This document shows positions 1 to 6,521 of a DNA stretch of 10,780 nucleotides, one piece after another. Both the position numbers and the translations under genes were made by a program. The stretch's first letter is position 1. Every line of letters begins with the position of its first letter. The notes beneath the pieces were generated by a model. It was not told the origin of the DNA. It made no database searches and saw only the letters and a list, made by a program, of their open reading frames with translations. The DNA is from CAYYHA01 sp964471535 (GTDB taxonomy: Bacteria; Myxococcota; Myxococcia; SLRQ01), in contig CAYYHA010000134.1 in the NCBI GenBank assembly GCA_964471535.1, positions 1 to 10,780 of the forward strand, written 5' to 3'.

Positions 1-52
1 GGCGCACCGCCCCTGTCCCTCTCCGTCGGGGCTCGCTTCTGATCCGGCGCAC

Positions 53-1174
53 CTAGGAGAGGCGCTCCACCACGTAGTCGATGCAGTGGGTCAGCGCCTC
101 CACGTCGCCGGGCTCGATGGCGGGGAAGGTGGCGATGCGCAGCTGGTTGCGGCCCAGCTTCCGATAGCTCTCGGTGTCGACGATGCCGTTCTCCCGGAGC
201 ACGGCAGCCACCGTCCCCGCATCGACGGCCTCGTCGAAATCGATGGTGCACGTCACGGGGGAGCGCTCGGCGGGATCGGCGACGAAGGGGCGGGCGAAGG
301 AAGAAGCCTCGGCCCAGCGGTAGAGCATCCCCGAGCTCTCGGCGCAGCGCCGAACGGCCCAGGACAGGCCCCCCTGCTCGTTCAGCCACGCCACCGTGTG
401 CTCGAAGACGAAGAGGGTCATCAGCGCCGGTGTGTTGTAGGTCTGGTTCTTGCGGCCGTTGTCGAGCGCGGTCTTGAGGGAGAGGAAAGGCGGGATGTAG
501 CGGCTCGGGTCTTCCGCCAAGCGTTCGATGCGCTCGACGGCCGCCGGCGAGAGCAGGGCCACCCACAGCCCGCCGTCGCTCGCGAAGCACTTTTGCGGTG
601 AGAAGTAGTAGGCGTCGAACTCGGCCGCCTCCACCGGCATCCCACCGGCGGCGCTGGTGGCGTCGACCAGCACCAGACCCTCGGCAGCCGGACGCCGCAC
701 CGCCATGCACACCCCCGTGCTCGTCTCGTTGTGGGGGAAGCAGTAGGCGTCCACCTCGGAACTCGGCACCGGCTCTGGATGGGTCCCGTAGGGGCTCTCG
801 AGGATCTCCGCTTCGAGGTGCGGCGCCGCCTGCACGCTCCGGGCGAACTTCCCCGAGAACTCTCCGAAGACCAGGTGCTGGCTGCGCCGCTCGATGAGCC
901 CGAAGACCGCCGCATCGAAAAACGCCGTGGCGCCCCCGTTACCAAGCACCACCTCGTAGCCATCGGGCAGCGCGAAGAGGGTGCGCAGGCCCTCCTGCAG
1001 GCGCGCGACCACCGACTTCACGGCCGGCCGGCGGTGGCTCGTTCCGAGGTACGTCGGAGCCGCACGGCGAAGCGCTTCGATGGCCTCCGGGCGGACCTTC
1101 GACGGTCCGCAGCCGAAGCGGCCATCCTTGGGTTTCATCTCGGCGGGGATCTCGATGCGGGGGGTCTCGCTCAT
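53..1174 (-). CDS. serC: Phosphoserine aminotransferase, mycobacterial-type SerC (class V PLP aminotransferase)
   Basis: This enzyme transfers the amino group of glutamate to 3-phosphohydroxypyruvate, giving phosphoserine in serine biosynthesis in the cytoplasm. The 373-residue product is full length for the subfamily. It has GCGPSKVR at residues 21-28, GTSHR at 44-48, GNGGATAFFDAA near 78-89, HNETSTGV near 148-155, DATSAAGG at 171-178 (Asp171 would contact the PLP ring nitrogen), and SPQKCFASDGG with the Schiff-base Lys195. NQTYNTPA and a C-terminal IVDTESYRKLGRNQLRIA stretch follow. These are the signatures of the actinobacterial (TIGR01366-like) SerC rather than the enterobacterial form. 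The ATG is preceded by AGAAAGG about five bases upstream. It is the last gene of a co-directional minus-strand group. The gene 123 bases upstream is DUF2378-like, so any operon link is positional only. A serA partner is not in the window. Confidence 0.95.
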   Translation of the reverse strand: MSETPRIEIPAEMKPKDGRFGCGPSKVRPEAIEALRRAAPTYLGTSHRRPAVKSVVARLQEGLRTLFALPDGYEVVLGNGGATAFFDAAVFGLIERRSQHLVFGEFSGKFARSVQAAPHLEAEILESPYGTHPEPVPSSEVDAYCFPHNETSTGVCMAVRRPAAEGLVLVDATSAAGGMPVEAAEFDAYYFSPQKCFASDGGLWVALLSPAAVERIERLAEDPSRYIPPFLSLKTALDNGRKNQTYNTPALMTLFVFEHTVAWLNEQGGLSWAVRRCAESSGMLYRWAEASSFARPFVADPAERSPVTCTIDFDEAVDAGTVAAVLRENGIVDTESYRKLGRNQLRIATFPAIEPGDVEALTHCIDYVVERLS

Positions 1175-1210
1175 GGGCGCCTTTCTAGGCCGTCACCCCG
1201 CGCGTGGGAA

Positions 1211-1227
1211 GCGCCGCGGGGCGGCGC
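1211..1227 (-). other. Perfect GC hairpin between the DUF2378-like gene and serC
   Basis: A 7-bp perfect stem, GCGCCGC paired with GCGGCGC, closes a three-base loop in the 123-base gap. It lies about 70 bases past the stop of the DUF2378-like gene and about 37 bases before the serC start. It could be a terminator or attenuator, but no T-run follows it on the minus strand. In DNA this GC-rich such a stem can also arise by chance. Confidence 0.3.
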
Positions 1228-1297
1228 CGGCCGCTGTGGGCAGGCGCGGGCCGCAAGCGGGGGCGGCGCGCTTCGCGTGGTGGACGGGCTGCACGCG

Positions 1298-1843
1298 TCA
1301 GCGCCAGCGCACGTGGAAGCTGCACTCCGCATCACCGAGCAAACGGCAACGTTCCTCGGCCTGCACGTCGCGCGCCCCGGAGAGCTCCAGGGCCCGGATC
1401 GCCCAGGCGAGCACCGCCACGCAGTGTGCGCGGTGGGGCCGCGGGATACCTTCGAGCGTGGCTCGGACCTCGCTCGCCGAGAGGCGCTCGACGCGGAAGT
1501 TCCCGGTGTCGTAGATGGTGCGCCACATCGACGCCGACTTCTCGAGGATGTAGGCAGGGCGACCCACCTTGAAGAAGAGGCGGTAGAGGGTGGTCAGGTT
1601 GCGCTCAGCCGCATCGCGAGCCATCTCTTCTCCGATGCGGTGGTCGCCGGTGCCGAGGACCCGATCGGCCACCTCACAGAGTTCGGTGAAGTGATCGAAG
1701 TCCACCCAGATGCTGGCGATGGCACCCTCCACCGCCTCTCGCGTCGCCGGGGAGAGCGCGGAGAGCACCCGCTCGTAGGCCCCCACCCCCTGCTCGCGCA
1801 GCCATTCACGCCGGGCGACGATGGCGCTGCCCTTCACGCGCAT
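1298..1843 (-). CDS. DUF2378/TIGR02265-like myxobacterial protein
   Basis: This is a 181-residue soluble protein with no signal peptide or membrane segment. Its shape matches the DUF2378 (TIGR02265) family, a paralogous set of about 180-residue proteins of unknown function expanded in Myxococcus. The family features I see are an N-terminal basic-Gly start (MRVKGS), an xWVDFDHF segment near residue 46, a central helix ending in YRLFFKVGRPAYILEKSA, the MWRTIYDTGNF strand, and a closing C-rLLGDAECSFHVRW segment. That last element resembles the end of V4R/heme-NO-binding-type domains, which is resemblance only. GGAGAAGGGG directly before the ATG supports the start. It lies 94 bases downstream of the Cys-rich lipoprotein and upstream of serC on the same strand. 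The assignment comes from remembered family shape, and no biochemical role should be inferred. Confidence 0.72.
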   Translation of the reverse strand: MRVKGSAIVARREWLREQGVGAYERVLSALSPATREAVEGAIASIWVDFDHFTELCEVADRVLGTGDHRIGEEMARDAAERNLTTLYRLFFKVGRPAYILEKSASMWRTIYDTGNFRVERLSASEVRATLEGIPRPHRAHCVAVLAWAIRALELSGARDVQAEERCRLLGDAECSFHVRWR

Positions 1844-1937
1844 CCCCTTCTCCTACCCCGCTGGGCGCGGAGCGCAAGGGCTCGGGACGCGCATCCGGCC
1901 CGCCTGCTGAGGCGACCCGCGGGACCAACACGTGCTC

Positions 1938-3302
1938 CTAGCGACAGTAGCCGGCGATGGGAGAGCAGTAGGTGGCGAAGACATGCGGCTCGCTCTCCCC
2001 CGGGCGCGTGCAGAGCAGCAGCGGTTCGGGCTCGTTGACCACGACGTAGCTGACGCAGACGGTCTCAGCGTCGCAGAACTCGCCTTCCACGGGGCAGCTT
2101 CGCACCACGTCCTCGCAGGCGAGGCCGCTCGGGCAGTCCGCGTCGCTGCTGCACGGCACCCCGCAGAACTCCCGTTCCCCTTCGGAGATGGGGAACAGGC
2201 AGGTACCCGGGGCCGGGCAACTGTCGCACGAGGCGCAGTAGGGCGCATCGCCTGCCGGTGTACACCGGCCGCTGTCACAGAATTGCAGGTACGGGCACCA
2301 CTGGTTGTCGAGGCAATAGCTCTCGCACTGCCCTCCCTGGCAGCTCATGCGCAGCGGGCAATCGGGCGTTTCACGACAGCCCGGGACACAGGTGCCTTCC
2401 TCGCACACTGTTCCGATGGGACAGTGCTCGTCCAGGTAGCAAGGACCGGCGGGGACGCATTGGTCCACTTCGCTCTGGCAGATCGTCGAGTCGGGGCAGT
2501 CGGCGTTGCTGATGCACGCAGCGACCGTCTGGCAGAAGCCGAAGCGGTTGCAGAAGCGGCCCTCCCCGCAATCGCTGTCCTCGTTGCAGACGCAGCGGCC
2601 GGTGGCCGTGTCGCAGGTGAGCCGGTTGGGACAGGAGGCGTCGCTGGTGCAGCGGCAGACACCGTCCGGCCCCTTCTCGAACCCAGCTGGGCAGCACCCG
2701 ACGCCCACGCACACACAGGCCTCCACCTGCGGGGAGTAGACGTGGCCCTCCGGGCAGCAGGAGTCGAGGGCACAGATGCAGGCGTCGAAGACCCGATCGT
2801 AGCGATGCCCGGGAGGACAGCAGGAGTCCCCCCGGCAGGCGCAGGCCTGGGCCTCGGGGTCCCACTCCGTCTCCTCGGGACAGCAGCTGTCGCCGGCACA
2901 CTCACAGCGCTGCGTCTCTTCATCGAAGACGTAGTCGTCGGGACAGCACTCGGCGGAGGCGCAGACGCAGGCACCGTTCGGACCGAGGTCGGGGTCGAAG
3001 ACGAAGCCTTCCTCGCAGCACTCGGGGCCGTGGCACACGCAGCGCCCCGGCTGCGCGACATCGATCGCGTAGCTCTCGGGGCAGCAGCTGTCGTCGTTGC
3101 AGACGCAAAGACCGTCCTGGCAGATGTGACCGGCAGGGCAGACCTCGTCGCTGGCGCACACGCAGTCGAAGCTCCCGTCCTCCAGGTGCGCCCAGGCATA
3201 GCCTGGTGGGCACTGGGTCACCCGCTCGGAGCGCGCGCAGCCGGCGCCGGCGAGCAGCAGGAGAGGCCCCCAGAGCGCCGCGGTGTGGAGGAGGCGGTTC
3301 AT
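1938..3302 (-). CDS. Cys-rich lipoprotein with tandem vicinal-Cys (CC) repeats
   Basis: This is a 454-residue predicted lipoprotein: a hydrophobic signal (residues 3-20) ends in the lipobox LAGAGC with lipidated Cys22. I count 73 cysteines (16%), leaving an even 72 in the mature part. Residues 49-66 form one CX5CX5CX4C unit. Residues 68-216 contain seven repeats built as C-x4-CC-x(11-15)-C-x, with CC pairs at 73, 95, 119, 140, 161, 182 and 203. Residues 218-347 return to CX5CX5CX4C-type units. The C-terminal 100 residues carry irregular Cys. No catalytic motif is visible, and the likely role is a disulfide-rigid surface or periplasmic structural or binding protein. The frame stays open to a further ATG at 3548, but the chosen ATG overlaps the stop of the VWA gene (ATGA) and gives the signal peptide at once. 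No Shine-Dalgarno is visible, which fits translational coupling. Function is unknown. Confidence 0.88.
   Translation of the reverse strand: MNRLLHTAALWGPLLLLAGAGCARSERVTQCPPGYAWAHLEDGSFDCVCASDEVCPAGHICQDGLCVCNDDSCCPESYAIDVAQPGRCVCHGPECCEEGFVFDPDLGPNGACVCASAECCPDDYVFDEETQRCECAGDSCCPEETEWDPEAQACACRGDSCCPPGHRYDRVFDACICALDSCCPEGHVYSPQVEACVCVGVGCCPAGFEKGPDGVCRCTSDASCPNRLTCDTATGRCVCNEDSDCGEGRFCNRFGFCQTVAACISNADCPDSTICQSEVDQCVPAGPCYLDEHCPIGTVCEEGTCVPGCRETPDCPLRMSCQGGQCESYCLDNQWCPYLQFCDSGRCTPAGDAPYCASCDSCPAPGTCLFPISEGEREFCGVPCSSDADCPSGLACEDVVRSCPVEGEFCDAETVCVSYVVVNEPEPLLLCTRPGESEPHVFATYCSPIAGYCR
2655..3101 (-). repeat. Seven tandem 21-24-residue CC repeats (protein-level)
   Basis: The encoded units span residues 68-216 of the Cys-rich lipoprotein. 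Successive CC pairs are 22, 24, 21, 21, 21 and 21 residues apart. Common positions are C-x4-CC, usually followed by Pro, an aromatic residue 5-6 residues after the CC, often Asp two residues later, then Cys-x-Cys starting the next unit. The sequence between Cys positions has diverged, so this is an old protein repeat and not a recent DNA duplication. Confidence 0.85.
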
Positions 3303-4465
3303 ACGTCGAGGTCGTAGCGGATGAGGATCTCGGCCCCTGGGGGCGGCACGTACCGACCCAGGAAGGTGATGGATCGGGTCGCCGCGTCGTAGCCCCAGCC
3401 CGTCATGGGGTTCCGAGGAATCGGCACTCCGTCCACCTCGACGCGGATCGAGGACTCGATGGGGATGGCGGAGAGAGGGAAGATGCGCCGCAGCCCACTG
3501 AACGCGAGACCAAGGCGCTCGAGGGTGCGGTCGAAGCTGGCGCTGCACACACTGGCCACGATGCCACCGGTCAGGGCCGCTGCCTTCTCATAGCGCACAC
3601 CGGGCTCCGCATCCGCCCAGAGGATGTTCTCGTCGCCCGGGGAGACGCAGCCGTCGGGGACGTCTCCTATGACCGCACTGAAGGTGACCGTATCCTCGTT
3701 GCCTGGTCCCTTCAGCGACCGGAAGCGTCTCACGTAGTGTTCGGGCTCGCCCAGCGATCCGTCGTCCTCGTCACTGACCACGATGATGGCCAAATCGGCC
3801 TCGTCTCGGAGGAAGCCCGCATTGGGGCCACTGCGCATCGGCTCGGTCACCGCAGCCAGCGCGGCGGCAAAGCCCTGCTCGTCCTCCACCCGCGACGGGG
3901 GCAGCGTCACGTGGTCGGTAAAGGTGCCCACGGGGTCCGGCGTATCCCGGCTGATCACCGTGGGCGGACCGATGAGTTCCCCGCGAAAGCCCGGCCCGGT
4001 CTGTCGCATGTCGGTCGTGGTCACGCCGATGTGGTAGTCCACCTGCTCGGAGTCGAGACTGGCGATGAAGCGCTGGAAGGCCGCAGCGATGCGCGCCCGC
4101 TCGTTGTCCATCGAACCCGAGTTGTCGACCACCCAGAGGATGTCGACGATGGCATCGTCCTGTACGAAGCCGTCGATCTGCGTGGGGCCGCGGATCTCGG
4201 GTGGGAGGAGATCGGGCCGCAGGAGGCGCACTCGCCCCTGGTCGGCGGCGCGGTGGATCGCGGGCGAGACCTCCACCGGGGCCACCCGCGGGCGGTAGAG
4301 CGCATCGTCCACGGTGGGACGCTCGCAGGCCGCGAGACCCATCACCAGTAGGCTCCCCACGAGGATGCCCGCCGACACCTTGCGCCCGAGACCGGGACCA
4401 CCGGCGAGCGCCGCGTGCTGCACAGCCGCCGGAGAACGCATCGGGAGGATGGAGGCTCGACGCAT
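3299..4465 (-). CDS. VWA-domain lipoprotein
   Basis: This is a 388-residue predicted lipoprotein with a von Willebrand factor A domain, normally a metal-dependent protein-binding module. The hydrophobic segment KVSAGILVGSLLVMGLAAC gives a lipobox (LAAC) with Cys47. The VWA domain starts at about residue 106 with the MIDAS motif in WVVDNSGSMDNE (Asp114, Ser116, Ser118) and continues through IGVTTTDM (146-153) and LAIIVVSDEDD (225-235). Residues 338-388 form a beta-rich tail (IRVEVDGVPI...IRYDLDV). An upstream in-frame ATG exists at 4585, but I chose the ATG at 4465 because GGAGGG lies six bases before it. The signal's N-region is then unusually long (about 28 residues), so a later start, such as the GTG at residue 30, remains possible. 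Its stop overlaps the start of the Cys-rich lipoprotein by four bases. The shared envelope destination suggests the two act together. Confidence 0.88.
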   Translation of the reverse strand: MRRASILPMRSPAAVQHAALAGGPGLGRKVSAGILVGSLLVMGLAACERPTVDDALYRPRVAPVEVSPAIHRAADQGRVRLLRPDLLPPEIRGPTQIDGFVQDDAIVDILWVVDNSGSMDNERARIAAAFQRFIASLDSEQVDYHIGVTTTDMRQTGPGFRGELIGPPTVISRDTPDPVGTFTDHVTLPPSRVEDEQGFAAALAAVTEPMRSGPNAGFLRDEADLAIIVVSDEDDGSLGEPEHYVRRFRSLKGPGNEDTVTFSAVIGDVPDGCVSPGDENILWADAEPGVRYEKAAALTGGIVASVCSASFDRTLERLGLAFSGLRRIFPLSAIPIESSIRVEVDGVPIPRNPMTGWGYDAATRSITFLGRYVPPPGAEILIRYDLDV

Positions 4466-4471
4466 CACAGG

Positions 4472-4477
4472 CCCTCC
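4472..4477 (-). promoter_or_regulatory. Shine-Dalgarno that sets the VWA lipoprotein start
   Basis: GGAGGG on the minus strand sits six bases before the ATG at 4463-4465. The alternative ATGs at 4585 and 4441 have no comparable site, so this decides the start. Confidence 0.7.
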
Positions 4478-4575
4478 ACACCTAGCACGTGGCGTGCCAT
4501 CCGAAACCCCCGAAGATTCGTCGATGCCAGACCGACCGAGCGTCGCATTTTCGAACAGGGTGTGCGCTGCGGTCA

Positions 4576-4615
4576 CGGTCGACACGAGCGGCGCACCCTG
4601 CGCCCACCGGTCGAC
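4576..4615. repeat. 8-bp direct repeats flanking a hairpin between tRNA-Leu and the VWA gene
   Basis: CGGTCGAC occurs at 4576-4583 and again at 4608-4615. Between the copies, GGCGCA (4590-4595) and TGCGCC (4599-4604) form a perfect 6-bp stem with a three-base loop. The site lies about 30-70 bases past the tRNA 3' end and 110-150 bases before the VWA start. It could be a tRNA transcript end or a binding site for a regulator of the lipoprotein pair. There is no T-run. Nothing else stands out in the 178-base gap. Confidence 0.35.
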
Positions 4616-4643
4616 TCAGCGGGCACCGCCGGGCATCGGGCTG

Positions 4644-4727
4644 TGGCCCTCCCCGGACTCGAACCGGGACGTGGTCACCCACGGCTGATTTTGAGTCAAC
4701 TGCGTCTACCTATTCCGCCAGAGGGCC
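4644..4727 (-). tRNA. tRNA-Leu(CAA)
   Basis: This 84-base class II tRNA folds completely. The 7-bp acceptor is GGCCCTC with GAGGGCC and discriminator A. The D arm is GCGGAATAGGTAGACGC. The anticodon stem GTTGA/TCAGC (with one G-T pair) holds the loop CTCAAAA, with anticodon CAA at 4691-4693 (reads UUG). The long variable arm has the stem GTGG/CCAC. The T arm is CCCGG-TTCGAGT-CCGGG. The CCA end is not encoded: CAG follows the discriminator, so a CCA-adding enzyme is needed. The D-arm, the long variable arm and discriminator A73 are the expected leucine identity features. Confidence 0.97.
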
Positions 4728-4737
4728 AGGGCAGCGG

Positions 4738-4766
4738 AGCATAGCCGCCCTGTCCCCATGGTGGAA
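4738..4766 (-). promoter_or_regulatory. Candidate promoter of tRNA-Leu(CAA)
   Basis: On the minus strand TTCCAC (4761-4766) is followed by a 17-base spacer and TATGCT (4738-4743). The latter ends 10 bases before the mature tRNA 5' end. The -10 matches the sigma-70 consensus at four of six positions and the -35 is weak. Position fits a tRNA promoter. Read-through from the upstream methyltransferase gene is also possible. Confidence 0.4.
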
Positions 4767-4780
4767 GAGCCAGGCGCCCC

Positions 4781-4803
4781 GCCGGGTACCCACCCTCCCC
4801 GGC
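4781..4803 (-). terminator. Weak candidate terminator hairpin after the methyltransferase gene
   Basis: GCCGGG (4781-4786) pairs with CCCGGC (4798-4803) around an 11-base loop, starting seven bases past the methyltransferase stop codon. The stem is short and all G+C, and no T-run follows, so intrinsic termination is doubtful. Confidence 0.25.
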
Positions 4804-4809
4804 ACACGG

Positions 4810-5709
4810 TCACGCGCGCCGCCGAAGGCGGGCGAAGTACAGCGGCCCGGAGCCGCCGTCGCGGTCCGGCCGGAGGAAGCAGCCGAACTCGGTGGGGCTG
4901 CCCCGGCTGCCCCCCGGCTCGAGCACCTCGAAGCGGCCCGGCCGCTTGCGGTGCAGCCAGGCGATCGCACCGTCGTTCTCCTCGGGGCAGAGGCTGCAGG
5001 TGGCATAGACCAGCGTACCGCCCGGCCGGAGCGCATCGAGCGCGGAGGCGAGCATCGCCCGCTGCAACGTGCAGAGCTGCCGCGGCCGCGCCGGGGACCA
5101 CCTCGCCAGCGCGGCCGGGTCGGCGAGCACGTGCCGGTCGGTGGAACACGGCGCATCGAGGAGGATGCGATCGTAGCGGGCGGGCTCATGGAGCCCCCAG
5201 CGCCGAGCATCGTGACCGGTGACGCGGACGCGGGCACGGAGTTCGGGCGGGAGGTAGAGGTCGAGGACCCGCCGCAGGCGCCGGCGCCGGGCGGCGCTGC
5301 GATCGTTGGCCACCAGCGAGCCGTCCCCGAGGCGAGCCGCAAGCACGAGGGTCTTCCCACCCGGGGCAGCACAGAGGTCCAAGACCTGGTCCCCGGGACG
5401 GACATCCAGCGCCCGCGCCGCGAGGACCGAAGCCAGGTCCATGAGGTACCAGCCGGGGGCCTCGGGGTCGGGCGGTGGCAGGCGGCCCCCTGGCGGCGGA
5501 ACCCACACGTCCTCGAGCGTCCCCTGGGGCACCGCGCCCGCAGGCGGCACCCCGCGCCAGGGCGGCACCCAGGCCACGTGGCGAACCGGCGCCACCAGCG
5601 CAGCGCGCAGGGCAGGCCACGCCTCGCCGTAGGTGGCGCGGTAGAAGGCATCGAAGGCGGCAGCGCCCCGCTGCGCCTCTGCCCTGGCCGGGGTGCGACG
5701 CGGCGACAT
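4810..5709 (-). CDS. RsmB/NOP2/Sun-family RNA (cytosine-5) methyltransferase, NSUN4-like
   Basis: This is a 299-residue SAM-dependent methyltransferase that should place a 5-methyl group on cytosine in RNA. The SAM site is DLCAAPGGKT at residues 111-120, followed by the acidic strand end in VANDRS (133-138). Motif IV is DAPCS (185-189, Cys188, the release cysteine in this family). Motif VI is TCSLCPEEN (237-245) with the nucleophile Cys238. The DAPCSTDRH segment, the preceding VRVTGHDARRWG segment and the final GPLYFARLRR resemble mitochondrial NSUN4 more than E. coli RsmB or RsmF. No N-terminal NusB-like or C-terminal PUA-like domain is present. I chose the ATG at 5709; an in-frame GTG at 5769 would add 20 Arg/Pro-rich residues. 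Only a weak AGG precedes the ATG. It lies just upstream of tRNA-Leu(CAA) on the same strand and diverges from the TPR gene. The substrate (rRNA or tRNA) cannot be read from the sequence. Confidence 0.9.
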   Translation of the reverse strand: MSPRRTPARAEAQRGAAAFDAFYRATYGEAWPALRAALVAPVRHVAWVPPWRGVPPAGAVPQGTLEDVWVPPPGGRLPPPDPEAPGWYLMDLASVLAARALDVRPGDQVLDLCAAPGGKTLVLAARLGDGSLVANDRSAARRRRLRRVLDLYLPPELRARVRVTGHDARRWGLHEPARYDRILLDAPCSTDRHVLADPAALARWSPARPRQLCTLQRAMLASALDALRPGGTLVYATCSLCPEENDGAIAWLHRKRPGRFEVLEPGGSRGSPTEFGCFLRPDRDGGSGPLYFARLRRRA

Positions 5710-5775
5710 CGACGGCAGCCTAGCGTAGGCGAGGCCCCCGCGGCAGCGCCACGGGTGGCGCGGGGGCACCTGCGT

Positions 5776-5784
5776 TGTTATCTT
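5776..5784 (+). promoter_or_regulatory. Candidate extended -10 promoter for the TPR gene
   Basis: TGTTATCTT matches TGn plus a four-of-six -10 hexamer. The expected start of transcription falls about 4-5 bases before the ATG at 5796, so the message would be almost leaderless. That agrees with the absence of any Shine-Dalgarno there. No convincing -35 is visible. The 86-base gap 5710-5795 also has to hold the divergent promoter of the methyltransferase, which I could not place. Confidence 0.35.
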
Positions 5785-5795
5785 CCGCCGCCCCC

Positions 5796-6521
5796 ATGCT
5801 CAACCTGCTCATCGCCATCGCCGCCGGCCTCGCTGTCTTCTTTGGACTCGGCCTCGCCTGGAGCTTCAGCTACGCCGCCTTTCCCGGGGCGGCGGTGCTG
5901 ATCGCGGTCTACTTCCTGCTCGCACGCCGAACCAGCAAGAAGGTCGAGGCCATCATGCCCGAGGTGCAAAAGGCACTCATGGCCCGGCGCACGGACCAGG
6001 CCATCGCCCTCCTCGAACAGGCACGCAAGCTCGGCCGCTGGCAGTTCCTGGTGAAGAGCGCCATCGACGCGCAGATCGGCATGATCCTCTACGCGCACAA
6101 GCAGGACTTCGAGGCCGCCCGGCCCTACCTCGAACGCGCCTTCTCCCGGCAATGGCAGCCCAAGGCGATGCTCGCGGCCATCCACTTCAAAAACAAGCGC
6201 TACGACGAGATGGAGCGGGTCTTCGAGGAGACGACGAAGGTCAACAAGAAGGCGAGCCTGCTGTGGGCCGCCTGGGCCTGGTGCGAGTGGAAGCGGGGCA
6301 AGCGGGACAAGGCCATCGAGATCCTTGGGCGCGCCAAGGAGCACCTGCCCGAGGACGAGCGGATCCAGAAGAACCTGCTCGCGCTCCAGAACAATCAGAA
6401 GATGAAGATGAAGGCCTACGGCGACGAGTGGTACGCGCTGCTCCTCGAGAAGCCGCCGATGCAGATGGCGGTGCAGGGGCGGATGCCGCGCTCCCGGAAG
6501 GCGCGCCGCGGGCGTCGTTAG
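5796..6521 (+). CDS. Membrane-anchored TPR-like protein
   Basis: This is a 241-residue protein of unknown function. Two hydrophobic segments (about residues 3-22 and 29-44) form an N-terminal hairpin anchor. The basic ARRTSKK just after the second places the rest in the cytoplasm by the positive-inside rule. Residues 50-200 are alternating amphipathic helices with TPR-like spacing: RRTDQAIALLEQARKLGR, QDFEAARPYLERAF, KRYDEMERVFEETTK and KRDKAIEILGRAKEHLPED. The last 15 residues are Arg/Lys-rich. A scaffold or partner-binding role is likely, and no enzyme motif is seen. I chose the ATG at 5796 because it starts directly at the first TM segment. A TTG seven codons earlier lies within the candidate -10 region. 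No Shine-Dalgarno is visible. It is divergent from the methyltransferase and convergent with the receiver-like gene. The 125-base convergent gap holds no clear terminator. Confidence 0.82.
   Translation: MLNLLIAIAAGLAVFFGLGLAWSFSYAAFPGAAVLIAVYFLLARRTSKKVEAIMPEVQKALMARRTDQAIALLEQARKLGRWQFLVKSAIDAQIGMILYAHKQDFEAARPYLERAFSRQWQPKAMLAAIHFKNKRYDEMERVFEETTKVNKKASLLWAAWAWCEWKRGKRDKAIEILGRAKEHLPEDERIQKNLLALQNNQKMKMKAYGDEWYALLLEKPPMQMAVQGRMPRSRKARRGRR

Noticed and set aside
2655..3101. Granulin domains
   Set aside because: CCPxG fits part of a granulin, but the second CC pair inside each unit and the 12-Cys order are missing.
1932..3317. Long open frame (461 codons) on the plus strand opposite the Cys-rich lipoprotein
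   Set aside because: It is the antisense of a highly biased Cys-rich gene. The product is a low-complexity Ala/Val/Gly-rich chain with no motif, whereas the minus strand has a lipobox and ordered repeats.
3303..3548. N-terminal extension of the Cys-rich lipoprotein to an ATG at 3548
   Set aside because: The 82 extra residues are Arg/Pro/His-rich, overlap the VWA coding region and would bury the lipoprotein signal. The ATGA junction gives a better start.
4644..4727. tRNA gene as the attachment site of an integrated element
   Set aside because: No integrase and no repeat of the tRNA 3' end was found in the window.
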